Assembly (NCBI RefSeq): GCF_026810505.1 | Contig: NZ_CP101750.1 | Location: forward strand, 4,307,254 to 4,371,253 | Source: Streptomyces sp. Je 1-369 | GTDB taxonomy: Bacteria; Actinomycetota; Actinomycetes; Streptomycetales; Streptomycetaceae | Direction: 5' to 3' | Length of the DNA stretch: 64,000 nt | Part shown: positions 17,467-25,942 of the stretch, in pieces | How positions within the stretch are numbered: the stretch's first letter is position 1 | How the letters are laid out: each line of letters begins with the position of its first letter | Translations under genes and position numbers: made by a program | The notes under the pieces: model-generated | The model's database searches: none | What the model saw: the letters and a program-made list of their open reading frames with translations, nothing else | What the model was told of the DNA's origin: nothing

Positions 17467-18285
17467 ATGGCACTGAACGCTCGGATCCGGACGCGTGACG
17501 GATGGGCCGTGCCCCACGCCGTCGTCACGGTGACGGACATGACCGGGACGCAGGTACTGCGGGCCGACGCGGACGTCGAGGGCGTCGTACGGGACGGGAC
17601 CGCGCTCGCGGCCGGGCCCTACACCGTCATCGTGACCGCCGTCGGCTACGCGCCCGTCGCGTCCACCGCGCTCGTCACGGCGAGCGGGCGGGCGGACGTC
17701 GGCAACGTCGTCCTCGCCCGGCAGGGCGGCACCGAACTGCCGCCGCCCGGACCGTGGACCGTCGACCCGGCCCACTCGACCGTGGGCGCGGTCGCCCAGC
17801 ACCTCGGGATCACCAGCGTGCACGGCCGGTTCCTGGAGTTCGGCGGGCGGATCGAGATCGCCGAGGACGTCGAGAAGTCGCGCGTCGAGGCGGTCATCCG
17901 GTCGGCGTCGATCGACACGGGCAACGGCATGCGCGACGGGCACCTGAAGTCGGCGGACTTCCTGGACGTCGAGCAGTACCCGGAGATCACGTACCGGTCG
18001 AACGGCCTGACGCCGTCGGGCACGGACCGCTGGACGGTCCACGGGGAGCTCGGCATGCACGGGGTCGTACGCCCGGTCGACCTGGACCTCAGCTACCTGG
18101 GGACCGGCGCGGACCCGTGGGGCGGCACGCGCGCGGCCTTCCGGGCCACGGCGGAGCTGCGCCGCGAGGACTTCGCGATGAACTACAACCAGGTGGTGCA
18201 GGCGGGGATCTCGGCGATCGGCACGACGCTGAAGGTGGAGCTGGACATCCAGGCCGTACAGGGAGAGGCCCTGCCGCAGGCGTGA
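17467..18285 (+). CDS. YceI-family protein with N-terminal carboxypeptidase-regulatory-like domain
   Basis: A 272-aa protein with no signal peptide. Residues 1-90 are a beta domain (VPHAVVTVTDMTGTQVLRAD, GPYTVIVTAVGYAPVAST) clearly related to the last repeat of the MFS fusion protein upstream. Residues about 95-265 are a YceI lipocalin-like barrel: WTVDPAHSTVGAVAQHLG, FLEFGGRIEIAEDVEKS, FLDVEQYPEITYRSN and ELGMHGVVRPVDLDLSY. YceI proteins bind isoprenoid-type lipids. CAAGGAG precedes the ATG. The context suggests a lipid or hydrophobic-compound role linked to the efflux pump. Confidence 0.85.
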   Translation: MALNARIRTRDGWAVPHAVVTVTDMTGTQVLRADADVEGVVRDGTALAAGPYTVIVTAVGYAPVASTALVTASGRADVGNVVLARQGGTELPPPGPWTVDPAHSTVGAVAQHLGITSVHGRFLEFGGRIEIAEDVEKSRVEAVIRSASIDTGNGMRDGHLKSADFLDVEQYPEITYRSNGLTPSGTDRWTVHGELGMHGVVRPVDLDLSYLGTGADPWGGTRAAFRATAELRREDFAMNYNQVVQAGISAIGTTLKVELDIQAVQGEALPQA

Positions 18286-18310
18286 CGACGACCCCGCCCG
18301 CCTGCGTCCA

Positions 18311-18484
18311 GGGCCTGTGTCGGAAGTCCCGTCGTTCGCCCGGAGGGCGGGCCGCGCGGCGTCCGGTACGTGCGATCGCAAGGCGGAGGGTCGCCCCGAT
18401 ACTGGTTGTATCGGGGTGTCCCGACAACGCCGCGAGGGCGCGTGCCGGGCGTCGCGCGGCAGGCGGGACTTCCGACACAGGCCC
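18311..18484. mobile_element. 174-bp MITE-like element with 21-bp terminal inverted repeats
   Basis: Perfect 21-bp arms lie at 18311-18331 and 18464-18484 (GGGCCTGTGTCGGAAGTCCC... and its complement), with no coding capacity between them. Internal inverted pairs (CGGGCCGCGCGGCG..., CCCCGATAC..GTATCGGGG) also occur. The right end coincides with the stop codon of the TetR gene. It resembles non-autonomous insertion elements; no clear target duplication is seen. Confidence 0.7.
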
Positions 18485-19260
18485 TAGGGGTTCTTCGTCA
18501 GCAGGGATTCGATGCCCGCGATCATCAGGTCCAGAGCGATCGTGAAGTCGCGGGCCCACATCTCCTCGACCGTGTCGCCGTCCCGCGCGGCCATCAGCTC
18601 GTCCGCGCTCTCCAGCAGCCCGTGCGAGGCGAGCTCCTCGCGGACCGTGCCGACGGCCTCGCGGTAGTACGCCTCCTGGGACATCCCCGCCTCCGCGCAC
18701 CGCGCGCGATAGTGGCCCTCGATGGTCCCGAAGCCGTACACGAACTGGAAGACCGCCGAGATCGCGCCGTTCTGGGTGTACGCGGGCAGCCCCGTGTTCC
18801 CCACCGTCTTCTGGATGGCGAGCGCGAAGGCCAGCCAGTTGGGGCCGATGTTGAGGAAGCGGCCGACCAGCGGGGATACCCAGGGGTGGCGGATCAGCGT
18901 CGCGCGGTACTCGTCGGCGAGGGCGCGGAGCTGGTCGCGCCACTCCTCCGGGGCCGTCTCCGTGTCGGGGAGACGCATCTCGCCGCACACCGCGTCCAGG
19001 GCGAGCTCAAGGAGATCGTCCTTGGTGTCCACGTACCAGTAGACGGACATCGCCGTGACGTTCAGTTCACCGGCGAGCCTGCGCATGGAGAACTTGTCGA
19101 GCCCCTCCGCGTCCAGGAGCCGGACCGTGGCCCGCGTGATGCGGTCCCGGTCCAGGCCGCTCGGCTGGTCGACCTTGCGGCCGCCGCCGCGTGGCGCCTT
19201 GTCCTGCAGCCAGACACTCGTCTTCGCCGCGGCTTTCGTGCGGCCGGCTGCCTTCGCCAT
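18484..19260 (-). CDS. TetR-family transcriptional regulator
   Basis: A 258-aa protein. A basic N-terminal extension is followed by the TetR DNA-binding domain (DRITRATVRLLDAEGLDKFS, MRRLAGELNVTAMSVYWYVD) and a TetR_C-type ligand domain (LRALADEYRATLIRHPWVSP onward). It lies 62 bp downstream of an MFS efflux gene on the same strand, a common repressor/pump pairing, and probably binds the 18-bp inverted repeat at 20849-20898. Its stop codon overlaps the end of the MITE-like element, so the C terminus may have been altered by insertion. Confidence 0.9.
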   Translation of the reverse strand: MAKAAGRTKAAAKTSVWLQDKAPRGGGRKVDQPSGLDRDRITRATVRLLDAEGLDKFSMRRLAGELNVTAMSVYWYVDTKDDLLELALDAVCGEMRLPDTETAPEEWRDQLRALADEYRATLIRHPWVSPLVGRFLNIGPNWLAFALAIQKTVGNTGLPAYTQNGAISAVFQFVYGFGTIEGHYRARCAEAGMSQEAYYREAVGTVREELASHGLLESADELMAARDGDTVEEMWARDFTIALDLMIAGIESLLTKNP

Positions 19261-19322
19261 GGCGCACCTTCCTCGTTGGTCCTCGGGTCAACCGGAGCCG
19301 GGCGGTCCGCCTCCCCCTGATG

Positions 19323-20825
19323 CTATGCCGCTGTCTTACCCACGGAGTCTGCCCTCTCCGCCCTGCGCAACAACGCCGCCGCCAGGACACCTCCGGCGAA
19401 CACCGCCGCCGCCCCGACGAGCTGGCTCGTCTCGAGGCCCGAGGAGAACGCGTCGGCGATCCGCTCGCGTTCACCGGGCGACTTCGCCGCCGCCATGGCC
19501 GCGGGGAACGACGCGGCGGAGACCGCGACGAGCGACGCGAAGCGGGAGTTGAGGACCGCGCCGAGCACGGCGACGCCGAGGCCGTTGCCGAACTCCGCGA
19601 GCGTGCCGTTGATGCCCGCGCCCACGCCCGCCTTCTCGGGCGGGATGGCGCTCATGATGGCGTTGGCCATGGCCGGCATGGCGAGCGCGATGCCCGCGCC
19701 CATCACGATCAGGCCGAGCAGCATGCCGTTGTAGTTGTCTCCGCCGAGCACCGCTATGACCGCGAGGCCCGCCGCGTTGAGGCTCATGCCGGTCACGATC
19801 GTGCCGGGCGTGCCCATCTTGGCGTGCAGCTTCGCGCCGACGCCGATCAGGTTCAGGGCCACGATGGTCACCGCGAGCGGCGCCGTGCGCAGGCCCGCCT
19901 CCAACGGCTCGTAGCCGAGCACGAACTGGAGGTGCTGGGTGAGCAGGAAGAGCGAGCCGCTCAGGCCGAAGGCGACCAGGATGGCGCCCGCGACGGCGCC
20001 GACGAAGCGCTGGTTGCGGAAGAAGTGCATGTCCAGCATCGGGTACGGGATCCGCAGCTCCCAGAGCGCGAACGCGCCGAGGACGAGCACGCCGACCGCG
20101 GCGGGCGCCAGGACCTGGCCGGACGTCCAGCCGTGCTCGGGCCCGGAGATGATCGCGTAGACCACGGAGGCCATGCCGATCGTCGAGAGCAGGGCGCCGA
20201 GCAGGTCGGGGCGGTCGCCGTGGGGGTTCTTGGACTCCGGGACCAGTTTCAGGACCGCGGCGAGGCCGATCAGCGCCACGGGGATGTTGATCAGGAAGAT
20301 CGAGCCCCACCAGAAGTGGTCGAGCATGAAGCCGCCGAGCAGCGGACCCGCCGCGAACCCGAGGGAGTTGATGGTGGCCCAGAGGCCGATCGCCTTGACG
20401 CGCTCCGCGTCGTCGAAGATCTGCACGACCACCGCGAGCGTGGTGGTCATGAGGAGCGCGCCGCCGATGCCCATGCCCGCGCGGGCGGCGATGAGCTGCC
20501 CGGAGCTCTGCGCGAGGCCCGCGGCCAGCGAACCGATGCCGAAGAGGGCGAGGCCCGCGGCGAGCATCTTCTTGCGCCCGTAGCGGTCCGCGGCGCTGCC
20601 CGCGGTGAGCAGCAGGCCGGACTGGACCAGCGAGTACGCGTTGATCATCCACTGGATGTCGGAGGTCGACGCGTCCAGTTCCTTGGTGAGGGAGGGGATC
20701 GCGACGCTGAGGACGGTGTTGTCGAGCAGCACGGTGAGCTGCGCCAGGCAGATGACGCCGAGGATCAGCCAGCGCTGCGGGTGCCGTTGTGAGGTGGTGG
20801 GGTTCTCGGCGGTCGTTGCCGTCAT
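19323..20825 (-). CDS. DHA2-type MFS drug transporter
   Basis: A 500-aa, 14-helix EmrB/QacA-type antiporter. Helix 1 reads CLAQLTVLLDNTVLSVAIPS with the conserved Asp; the motif A loop is GSAADRYGRKKML; motif C is RAGMGIGGALLM. The loop after helix 11 and the C terminus are short, as expected. The substrate is unknown, probably a hydrophobic cation or natural product. The TetR gene follows, and an 18-bp inverted operator lies just upstream. Confidence 0.92.
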   Translation of the reverse strand: MTATTAENPTTSQRHPQRWLILGVICLAQLTVLLDNTVLSVAIPSLTKELDASTSDIQWMINAYSLVQSGLLLTAGSAADRYGRKKMLAAGLALFGIGSLAAGLAQSSGQLIAARAGMGIGGALLMTTTLAVVVQIFDDAERVKAIGLWATINSLGFAAGPLLGGFMLDHFWWGSIFLINIPVALIGLAAVLKLVPESKNPHGDRPDLLGALLSTIGMASVVYAIISGPEHGWTSGQVLAPAAVGVLVLGAFALWELRIPYPMLDMHFFRNQRFVGAVAGAILVAFGLSGSLFLLTQHLQFVLGYEPLEAGLRTAPLAVTIVALNLIGVGAKLHAKMGTPGTIVTGMSLNAAGLAVIAVLGGDNYNGMLLGLIVMGAGIALAMPAMANAIMSAIPPEKAGVGAGINGTLAEFGNGLGVAVLGAVLNSRFASLVAVSAASFPAAMAAAKSPGERERIADAFSSGLETSQLVGAAAVFAGGVLAAALLRRAERADSVGKTAA

Positions 20826-20848
20826 CAGCCCTCCCTTTCCGGGTTTCT

Positions 20849-20898
20849 ACTGTTCTACGGTGTACGAGGCGGTGGTGCGACGTACACCGTAGAACAGT
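20849..20898. promoter_or_regulatory. 18-bp inverted repeat operator upstream of the MFS gene
   Basis: Perfect arms ACTGTTCTACGGTGTACG (20849-20866) and CGTACACCGTAGAACAGT (20881-20898) are separated by 14 bp, 24 bp before the start of the minus-strand MFS gene. It is a likely binding region for the linked TetR regulator, with GTACACCGTA-type half-sites. Confidence 0.75.
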
Positions 20899-20942
20899 TC
20901 CCGTACGGCGTACAAGAGGATTACGCCGAGGGGGGCGGGCGG

Positions 20943-23054
20943 CTACTTCCTCGGCTGCGTCAGGTCGTAGAACGTGGCGCTGCCGACCGTGATCTTCTTG
21001 TACGTCGATGCCACCCAGGACGCGATCTCGGTGCCGCCTCCGCCCATGCCGCCCCCGCCGCCCGTGCCGCCCGCGATGAAGTAGTGGATGTCGCCGTCCG
21101 CCACGTACTTCTTGAACTGCGCGAGGGTCGGTGACGGGTCGCTGCCGTTGAAGCCGCCGATCGCCATCACCGGCTCGCCGGTGGCGAGTTGGTAGCTGGC
21201 CGCGTTCTGGGAGCCGATGGCCGCGGCGGCCCACGTGCAGGTGTCACCGGCGTCCGGCTCCAGGAGGGACTCGGCCTCGGCGGAGACCTGCGCTCCGTTC
21301 AGGAGACCGCCCATACCGCCGCCCGTGCCGCCACCGCGTCCGGCGCGCTCGCCCGTGGCACCGCCGGGCATCCCACCGCCGGGCATCCCACCGCCGGGCA
21401 CCCCACCACCGGGCATCCCACCGCCGGGCACCCCACCACCGGGCTGCCTTTGCGGGGCACCGCCCTGGGGAGCCCCACCCTGACGGGCCTGGCCATCCGG
21501 ACCGCCCGGACCACCAGGACCACCAGGACCGCCACCCGGCCCACCCCCGCCCCGAGGCCCGCCCATGCCCCGGCCGCCCGCCGAAGCCGGACCCGCCGTC
21601 ACGATCGACCCCGTGTGCGCGCTGTCCACCGTCGACAGGGTGTACGCCACCGGTCCCGCCACGGATGCCGCCATGCCCAGCCCCACCGCGGCCAGCGCGA
21701 GCCGACGCCCGAGCCGCCCCACGACCAGCAGCCCCACCGCCCCGACCAGCCCCGCCGCGAGCACCGCCCACCGCAGCCACGGCAGGTGGTCCGCCGCCCT
21801 GCCGAGCAGCACGTACGCCCACACCGCCGTACCCGCGACCGTCACCCCGAGCACCGCGCCCGCCCACCGCGAGCCGCGCTCCTCCCACAGGACCGTCGCG
21901 CCCATGCCGACGAGAGCGGCGATGTAGGGGGCGAGGGCCACCGTGTAGTACTGGTGGAAGATCCCCGCCATGAAGCTGAAGACCGCGGCGGTCATCACGA
22001 GCGAGCCGCCCCACGCCACGAACGCCGCCCGCGCGGTGTCCGTACGGCGTGCCTTGCGGGTGAGGACGAGCCCGGCCACCAGGAGGATCAGCGCGGCGGG
22101 CAGCAGCCAGGAGATCTGGCCGCCGATCTCGGAGTTGAACATCCGCCCCAGCCCGGTCTCGCCCCACTGACCACCACCCCCGCCCCCGCCGCCGCGGGGC
22201 CCGCCGCCTCCGCCCACGCTGCCGGTCTCGTCGCCGTTGATGCGGCCGAGACCGTTGTAGCCGAAGGTCAGCTCGAGGAAGGAGTTGTTCTGCGAGCCGC
22301 CGATGTACGGGCGCGAGGACGCGGGCCACAGCTCGACGGCCGCCACCCACCAGCCACCGGCGACGAGCATCGCGCCCGCGGACAGGGCGAGCTGGCCGAT
22401 GCGCCTGCGCGGCCGCACCGGGGCGCACACCGCGTAGAGGACCGCGAGCGGCGGCAGGATCAGGAACGCCTGCAGCGTCTTGGTGAGGAAGGCGAGACCG
22501 ACCGCGACGCCCGCCCACACCAGCCACTTGGTGCGGCCGTGCTCCAGGGCGCGCAGGACGCAGTACACCGTGACGGTCATCAGGAGGGCGAGCAGCGCGT
22601 CCGGGTTGTTGAAGCGGAACATCAGCGCGGCGACGGGTGTGAGCGCGAGCACCGCGCCCGTGATCAGCCCGGCGGCGGCACTGAACCGGCGCCGCACGGC
22701 CGCGTACAGCACGCCGACCGTGGCGACGCCCATGACGACCTGCGGGACGAGTACGGCCCAGGAGTTGAGGCCGAAGAGGCGTACGGAGAGCGCCATGGGC
22801 CAGAGCGCGGCCGGGGGCTTGTCGACGGTGATCGCGTTGCCCGCGTCGAGCGAGCCGAAGAAGAGCGCCTTCCAGCTCTGGCTGCCGGCCTGCGCGGCGG
22901 CGGAGTAGAAGGAGTTGGCGTAGCCGGACGCGCTGAGGTTCCAGAGGTAGAGCCCGGCGGTGGCCAGCAACAGCGCGAGCAGCGCGGGCCGCGCCCACGG
23001 GGGGTCGCCCGCGCGCCCGCGCCACGGCGCCGAGGGGGGAGAGGTGATCGTCAT
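20943..23054 (-). CDS. GT39-family (ArnT/PMT-like) membrane glycosyltransferase
   Basis: About 703 aa. A short N terminus leads to the GT39 core: a first helix, then NSFYSAAAQAGSQSWKALFF with the luminal loop ending DAGNAITVDKPPAALW, followed by about ten further helices. Enzymes of this family move sugars from polyprenyl-phosphate donors to lipids, proteins or wall polymers on the outer face. Two Gly-rich insertions occur: GGGGGPRGGGGGGGGQW near residue 280 and a long GGGMPGGGVPGG repeat tract near 500-570. The extracellular C-terminal domain contains WAAAAIGSQNAASYQLATGE. The ATG at 23054 overlaps the upstream gene's stop (ATGA), so translation is coupled to the GT2/GtrA gene that may make its donor. 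Confidence 0.88.
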   Translation of the reverse strand: MTITSPPSAPWRGRAGDPPWARPALLALLLATAGLYLWNLSASGYANSFYSAAAQAGSQSWKALFFGSLDAGNAITVDKPPAALWPMALSVRLFGLNSWAVLVPQVVMGVATVGVLYAAVRRRFSAAAGLITGAVLALTPVAALMFRFNNPDALLALLMTVTVYCVLRALEHGRTKWLVWAGVAVGLAFLTKTLQAFLILPPLAVLYAVCAPVRPRRRIGQLALSAGAMLVAGGWWVAAVELWPASSRPYIGGSQNNSFLELTFGYNGLGRINGDETGSVGGGGGPRGGGGGGGGQWGETGLGRMFNSEIGGQISWLLPAALILLVAGLVLTRKARRTDTARAAFVAWGGSLVMTAAVFSFMAGIFHQYYTVALAPYIAALVGMGATVLWEERGSRWAGAVLGVTVAGTAVWAYVLLGRAADHLPWLRWAVLAAGLVGAVGLLVVGRLGRRLALAAVGLGMAASVAGPVAYTLSTVDSAHTGSIVTAGPASAGGRGMGGPRGGGGPGGGPGGPGGPGGPDGQARQGGAPQGGAPQRQPGGGVPGGGMPGGGVPGGGMPGGGMPGGATGERAGRGGGTGGGMGGLLNGAQVSAEAESLLEPDAGDTCTWAAAAIGSQNAASYQLATGEPVMAIGGFNGSDPSPTLAQFKKYVADGDIHYFIAGGTGGGGGMGGGGTEIASWVASTYKKITVGSATFYDLTQPRK

Positions 23055-24343
23055 CGTGCGTCCCTCGGGTCGTGGGGGGTGGTCGTGCAAGAAGGTGCGC
23101 CGGTGGCGTCGGCCGGGAAGACCCACGCCCTCAGCAGCAGGAACCGCAGCACCGTCGCCGCCAGGTTCGCCGCGACCAGGACCGCGAGTTCCGTGGAGTG
23201 CGCGGGGTGGACCGACGCGGTGTCGAGGGCCGCCAGGGAGCCGCTCGTGAGGGCGAGGCCGATCGCGAAGACGACGAGGCCCTGTGCCTGGTGGCGGACC
23301 GCGCGGTCCCGGCCGCGTACGCCGAAGGTGAGCCTCCGGTTCGCTGCCGTGTTGGCCACCGCCGACACCAGGAGGGCGAGCGCGTTGGCTGCCTGCGACC
23401 CCGTGAACGTACGGAATCCGCTGTAGAGGAGGAGGTAGAACAGGGTCGAGAGCGCGCCGACCACGCAGAAGCCGACGAGCTGGCGGGTGAGGCCGCCGGG
23501 CACGCCGGTGAGTCGGCGGTCGCGCGGGTCGTCGCCGAACGGGCGGGCCAGCCGGTCGAGCGGCAGCGCGCCGACCGCGAGCGCCCGACCCACCCGCCAC
23601 ACCCCCTTGAGGTCGTCCGCGGCCGTCCGCACCAGGTGGACCGTCGAGTCGGGGTCGTCGACCCAGTCGACCGGCACCTCGTGGATGCGCAGCCCGGCGC
23701 GCTCGGCGAGGACGAGCATCTCGGTGTCGAAGAACCACCCCGTGTCCTCGACCAGCGGCAGCAGCACCCGCGCCACGTCACCGCGGATCGCCTTGAACCC
23801 GCACTGGGCGTCGGAGAAGCGGGCGTGCAGGGAGCCGCGCAGGATGAGGTTGTACGCGCGGGAGATGAACTCCCGCTTGGGCCCGCGCACCACCCGTGAG
23901 CTGCGTGCGAGGCGCGAGCCGATCGCCAGGTCCGAGTGGCCGGAGATCAGCGGGGCGACGAGCGGGAGCAGCGCGTTGAGGTCGGTGGAGAGGTCGACGT
24001 CCATGTACGCGAGGACCGGCGCGTCGGAGGCGGACCAGACGGCGCGCAGCGCCCGCCCGCGCCCTTTCCGGTCGAGGCGTACGTGCCGCACCTCTTCGAG
24101 CCGCCCGCTGAGTTCGGCGGCGACCCGCGGGGTGCGGTCCGTGGACGCGTTGTCCGCGACGGTGATGCGGAAGGGGTAGGGGAAGGTGCGGGCGAGGTGG
24201 TCGTGCAGGCGCAGGACGCACGGCTCGAGGTCCTTCTCCTCGTTGTAGACCGGGATCACGACGTCCAGGACGGGCACGTCACGCCCGGTGGCGGGGAGGT
24301 GGTCCCGTGACGGCAGCACGTCCGGGGAGGTGTCGGTTCGCAT
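23051..24343 (-). CDS. GT2 glycosyltransferase with C-terminal GtrA-like membrane domain
   Basis: About 430 aa. Residues about 25-250 form a family 2 transferase of the dolichol-phosphate sugar synthase type: VVIPVYNEEKDLEPCV, ITVADNASTDRTP, YMDVDLSTD (DxD-like metal site), AQCGFKAIRGDVAR. Residues about 280-415 form a four-helix GtrA domain (LVGFCVVGALSTLFYLLLYS, ANRRLTFGVRG). Such proteins make and flip polyprenyl-phosphate sugars, so it may supply the donor for the GT39 enzyme encoded next. The ATG at 24343 is preferred; a TTG at 24361 is possible. It lies 27 bp after the histidine kinase gene. Confidence 0.88.
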   Translation of the reverse strand: MRTDTSPDVLPSRDHLPATGRDVPVLDVVIPVYNEEKDLEPCVLRLHDHLARTFPYPFRITVADNASTDRTPRVAAELSGRLEEVRHVRLDRKGRGRALRAVWSASDAPVLAYMDVDLSTDLNALLPLVAPLISGHSDLAIGSRLARSSRVVRGPKREFISRAYNLILRGSLHARFSDAQCGFKAIRGDVARVLLPLVEDTGWFFDTEMLVLAERAGLRIHEVPVDWVDDPDSTVHLVRTAADDLKGVWRVGRALAVGALPLDRLARPFGDDPRDRRLTGVPGGLTRQLVGFCVVGALSTLFYLLLYSGFRTFTGSQAANALALLVSAVANTAANRRLTFGVRGRDRAVRHQAQGLVVFAIGLALTSGSLAALDTASVHPAHSTELAVLVAANLAATVLRFLLLRAWVFPADATGAPSCTTTPHDPRDAR

Positions 24344-24369
24344 GGGGCCGACATTCGCCAAGTGGTCTG

Positions 24370-25872
24370 TCAGGGCTGTGTGGTGAGGCTGTCACCGGGC
24401 TGTGAAGCGTCGGAAGTGGTGCTGTGGTGGACCGCCGGGAGCGTGACCACGAACACGGTCCGCCCCGGCACGCTCTCGACCGTGACCGTGCCGTCGTGCG
24501 CCGTCACGATGGCCCGCACGAGGGCGAGGCCGAGCCCCGTGGATCCCGCCCGGCGCGAGCGGGACGCGTCGCCGCGGGCGAACCGTTCGAAGACGGTGGG
24601 CAGGAGACCGGGCGCGATGCCGGGCCCGTCGTCCCGCACCTCCAGGTGTACGTGGGGTCCCTCGTGCCGTAGCCGGGCCGTGACCGTCGTACCCGGTGGG
24701 GTGTGGGTGCGGGCGTTGGCGAGGAGGTTGACGACGACCTGGTGCAGGCGTGCGGCGTCCGCGCTCACCAGGGCGGGTTCGGCGGGGAGTTCGAGGCGCC
24801 AGTGGTGGCCGGGTCCGGCGGCCCGCGCGTCGCTGACGGTGTCGACGACGAGCGGTGCGAGATCAGTGCTCCGGTACGAGAGCGGCTGTTCCGCGTCGAG
24901 CCGCGCGAGCAGCAGCAGATCCTCGACGAGACCCGTCATCCGCTCGGCCTCGGACTCGATCCGGCCGAGCGCGTGCCGCGTGTCGGGCCCGGTCGGCTCC
25001 CGTCCGCGGCGCGTCAGTTCCGCGTACCCCCGGATGGAGGCGAGCGGGGTCCGCAGCTCGTGGCTGGCGTCCGCGACGAACTGCCGTACCCGCGTCTCGC
25101 TGCGCTGGCGTGCGTCGAGTGCCGAGTGGACGTGGTCGAGCATGCGGTTGAGTGCGGCGCCCACCTGCCCGACCTCCGTGCGCGGGTCGGCGTCGGGCGC
25201 GCGTTCGTGCAGGGACACTTCGCCGCTGTGCAGCGGCAGCTCGGAGACCCGGGTGGCGGTGCTCGCGATCCTGCGCAGCGGGCGCAGCGCGACGCCGACC
25301 ATCGCGGCCCCGGCGAGCGAGGCGGCGACGAGGCCCGCCGCGGTGACGCAGACCTCGACGACGATCAGCGTGCTGAGCGTGTTCCGCACCTTGGCGGTCG
25401 GCAGCCCGACGAGGAAGTCGCCCTTGTGTCCGCTCGTGTACGTCACGCGGTACTCCCCGAGCCCCGGCAGGCCGACGTTGTGCGCCTGCCCGTCCCTCGG
25501 TACGCCGCCGAGCGCGGCCAGCTGCGCCGCGTCGAGCTCCGTGGCATCCGGCACCGTGTCGCCCGCGTCGTCCTCGGTACTGACGAGGGCCCGCCCCACC
25601 GAGCCGTCCCGCCCCACCTCCGCGCCGACGGCACCGATCTCCTGCGGCCCGTGCGTGACGAAGTCCAACGGGTCGTCCCGCGAACCGGGACCGGGCCCCG
25701 GCGCGACGGCGGGCCCCGAAGCCCGCTGGGCGACCCCGCCGAGGGCGCCGTCCAACTGCTCGTACAGATGGGACTTGAGAGCGATGGTCGTCACCACGCC
25801 GATGACCGCGCACACGACGGCGATCAGCGCGACGGCGGAGAGAACGAGCCGCGTCCGTAGCGTGAGTCTCAC
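24370..25872 (-). CDS. sensor histidine kinase
   Basis: A 500-aa membrane kinase. Helix 1 (LVLSAVALIAVVCAVIGVVT) and helix 2 (near residue 175, VCVTAAGLVAASLAGAAMVG) flank an extracytoplasmic sensor domain of about 130 aa, followed by HAMP. The H-box reads ASHELRTPLASIRGYAEL, the N-box VVNLLANARTH, the G-boxes DDGPGIAPG and GSTGLGLALVRAI. All catalytic residues look intact. It partners with the response regulator encoded 70 bp upstream, and the glycosyltransferase genes follow in the same direction. Confidence 0.93.
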   Translation of the reverse strand: MRLTLRTRLVLSAVALIAVVCAVIGVVTTIALKSHLYEQLDGALGGVAQRASGPAVAPGPGPGSRDDPLDFVTHGPQEIGAVGAEVGRDGSVGRALVSTEDDAGDTVPDATELDAAQLAALGGVPRDGQAHNVGLPGLGEYRVTYTSGHKGDFLVGLPTAKVRNTLSTLIVVEVCVTAAGLVAASLAGAAMVGVALRPLRRIASTATRVSELPLHSGEVSLHERAPDADPRTEVGQVGAALNRMLDHVHSALDARQRSETRVRQFVADASHELRTPLASIRGYAELTRRGREPTGPDTRHALGRIESEAERMTGLVEDLLLLARLDAEQPLSYRSTDLAPLVVDTVSDARAAGPGHHWRLELPAEPALVSADAARLHQVVVNLLANARTHTPPGTTVTARLRHEGPHVHLEVRDDGPGIAPGLLPTVFERFARGDASRSRRAGSTGLGLALVRAIVTAHDGTVTVESVPGRTVFVVTLPAVHHSTTSDASQPGDSLTTQP

Positions 25873-25877
25873 GAGCG

Positions 25878-25942
25878 AACTCTCTGGAAGCGGAAACTCT
25901 GGAAGCGGAAACTCCGGAAGCGGGAACTCTGGAAGCGGGAGC
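25878..25942. repeat. 15-bp tandem repeats between response regulator and kinase genes
   Basis: Four imperfect copies of ctctggaagcggaaa lie in the 70-bp gap between the two genes. They may influence mRNA structure or translational coupling in the two-component operon. Confidence 0.7.

Noticed and set aside
20943..23738. Extending the GT39 gene upstream to 23738
   Set aside because: The extension lies antisense-frame within the GT2 gene and is Arg/Pro-rich; ATG 23054 overlaps the GT2 stop and starts a typical N terminus.
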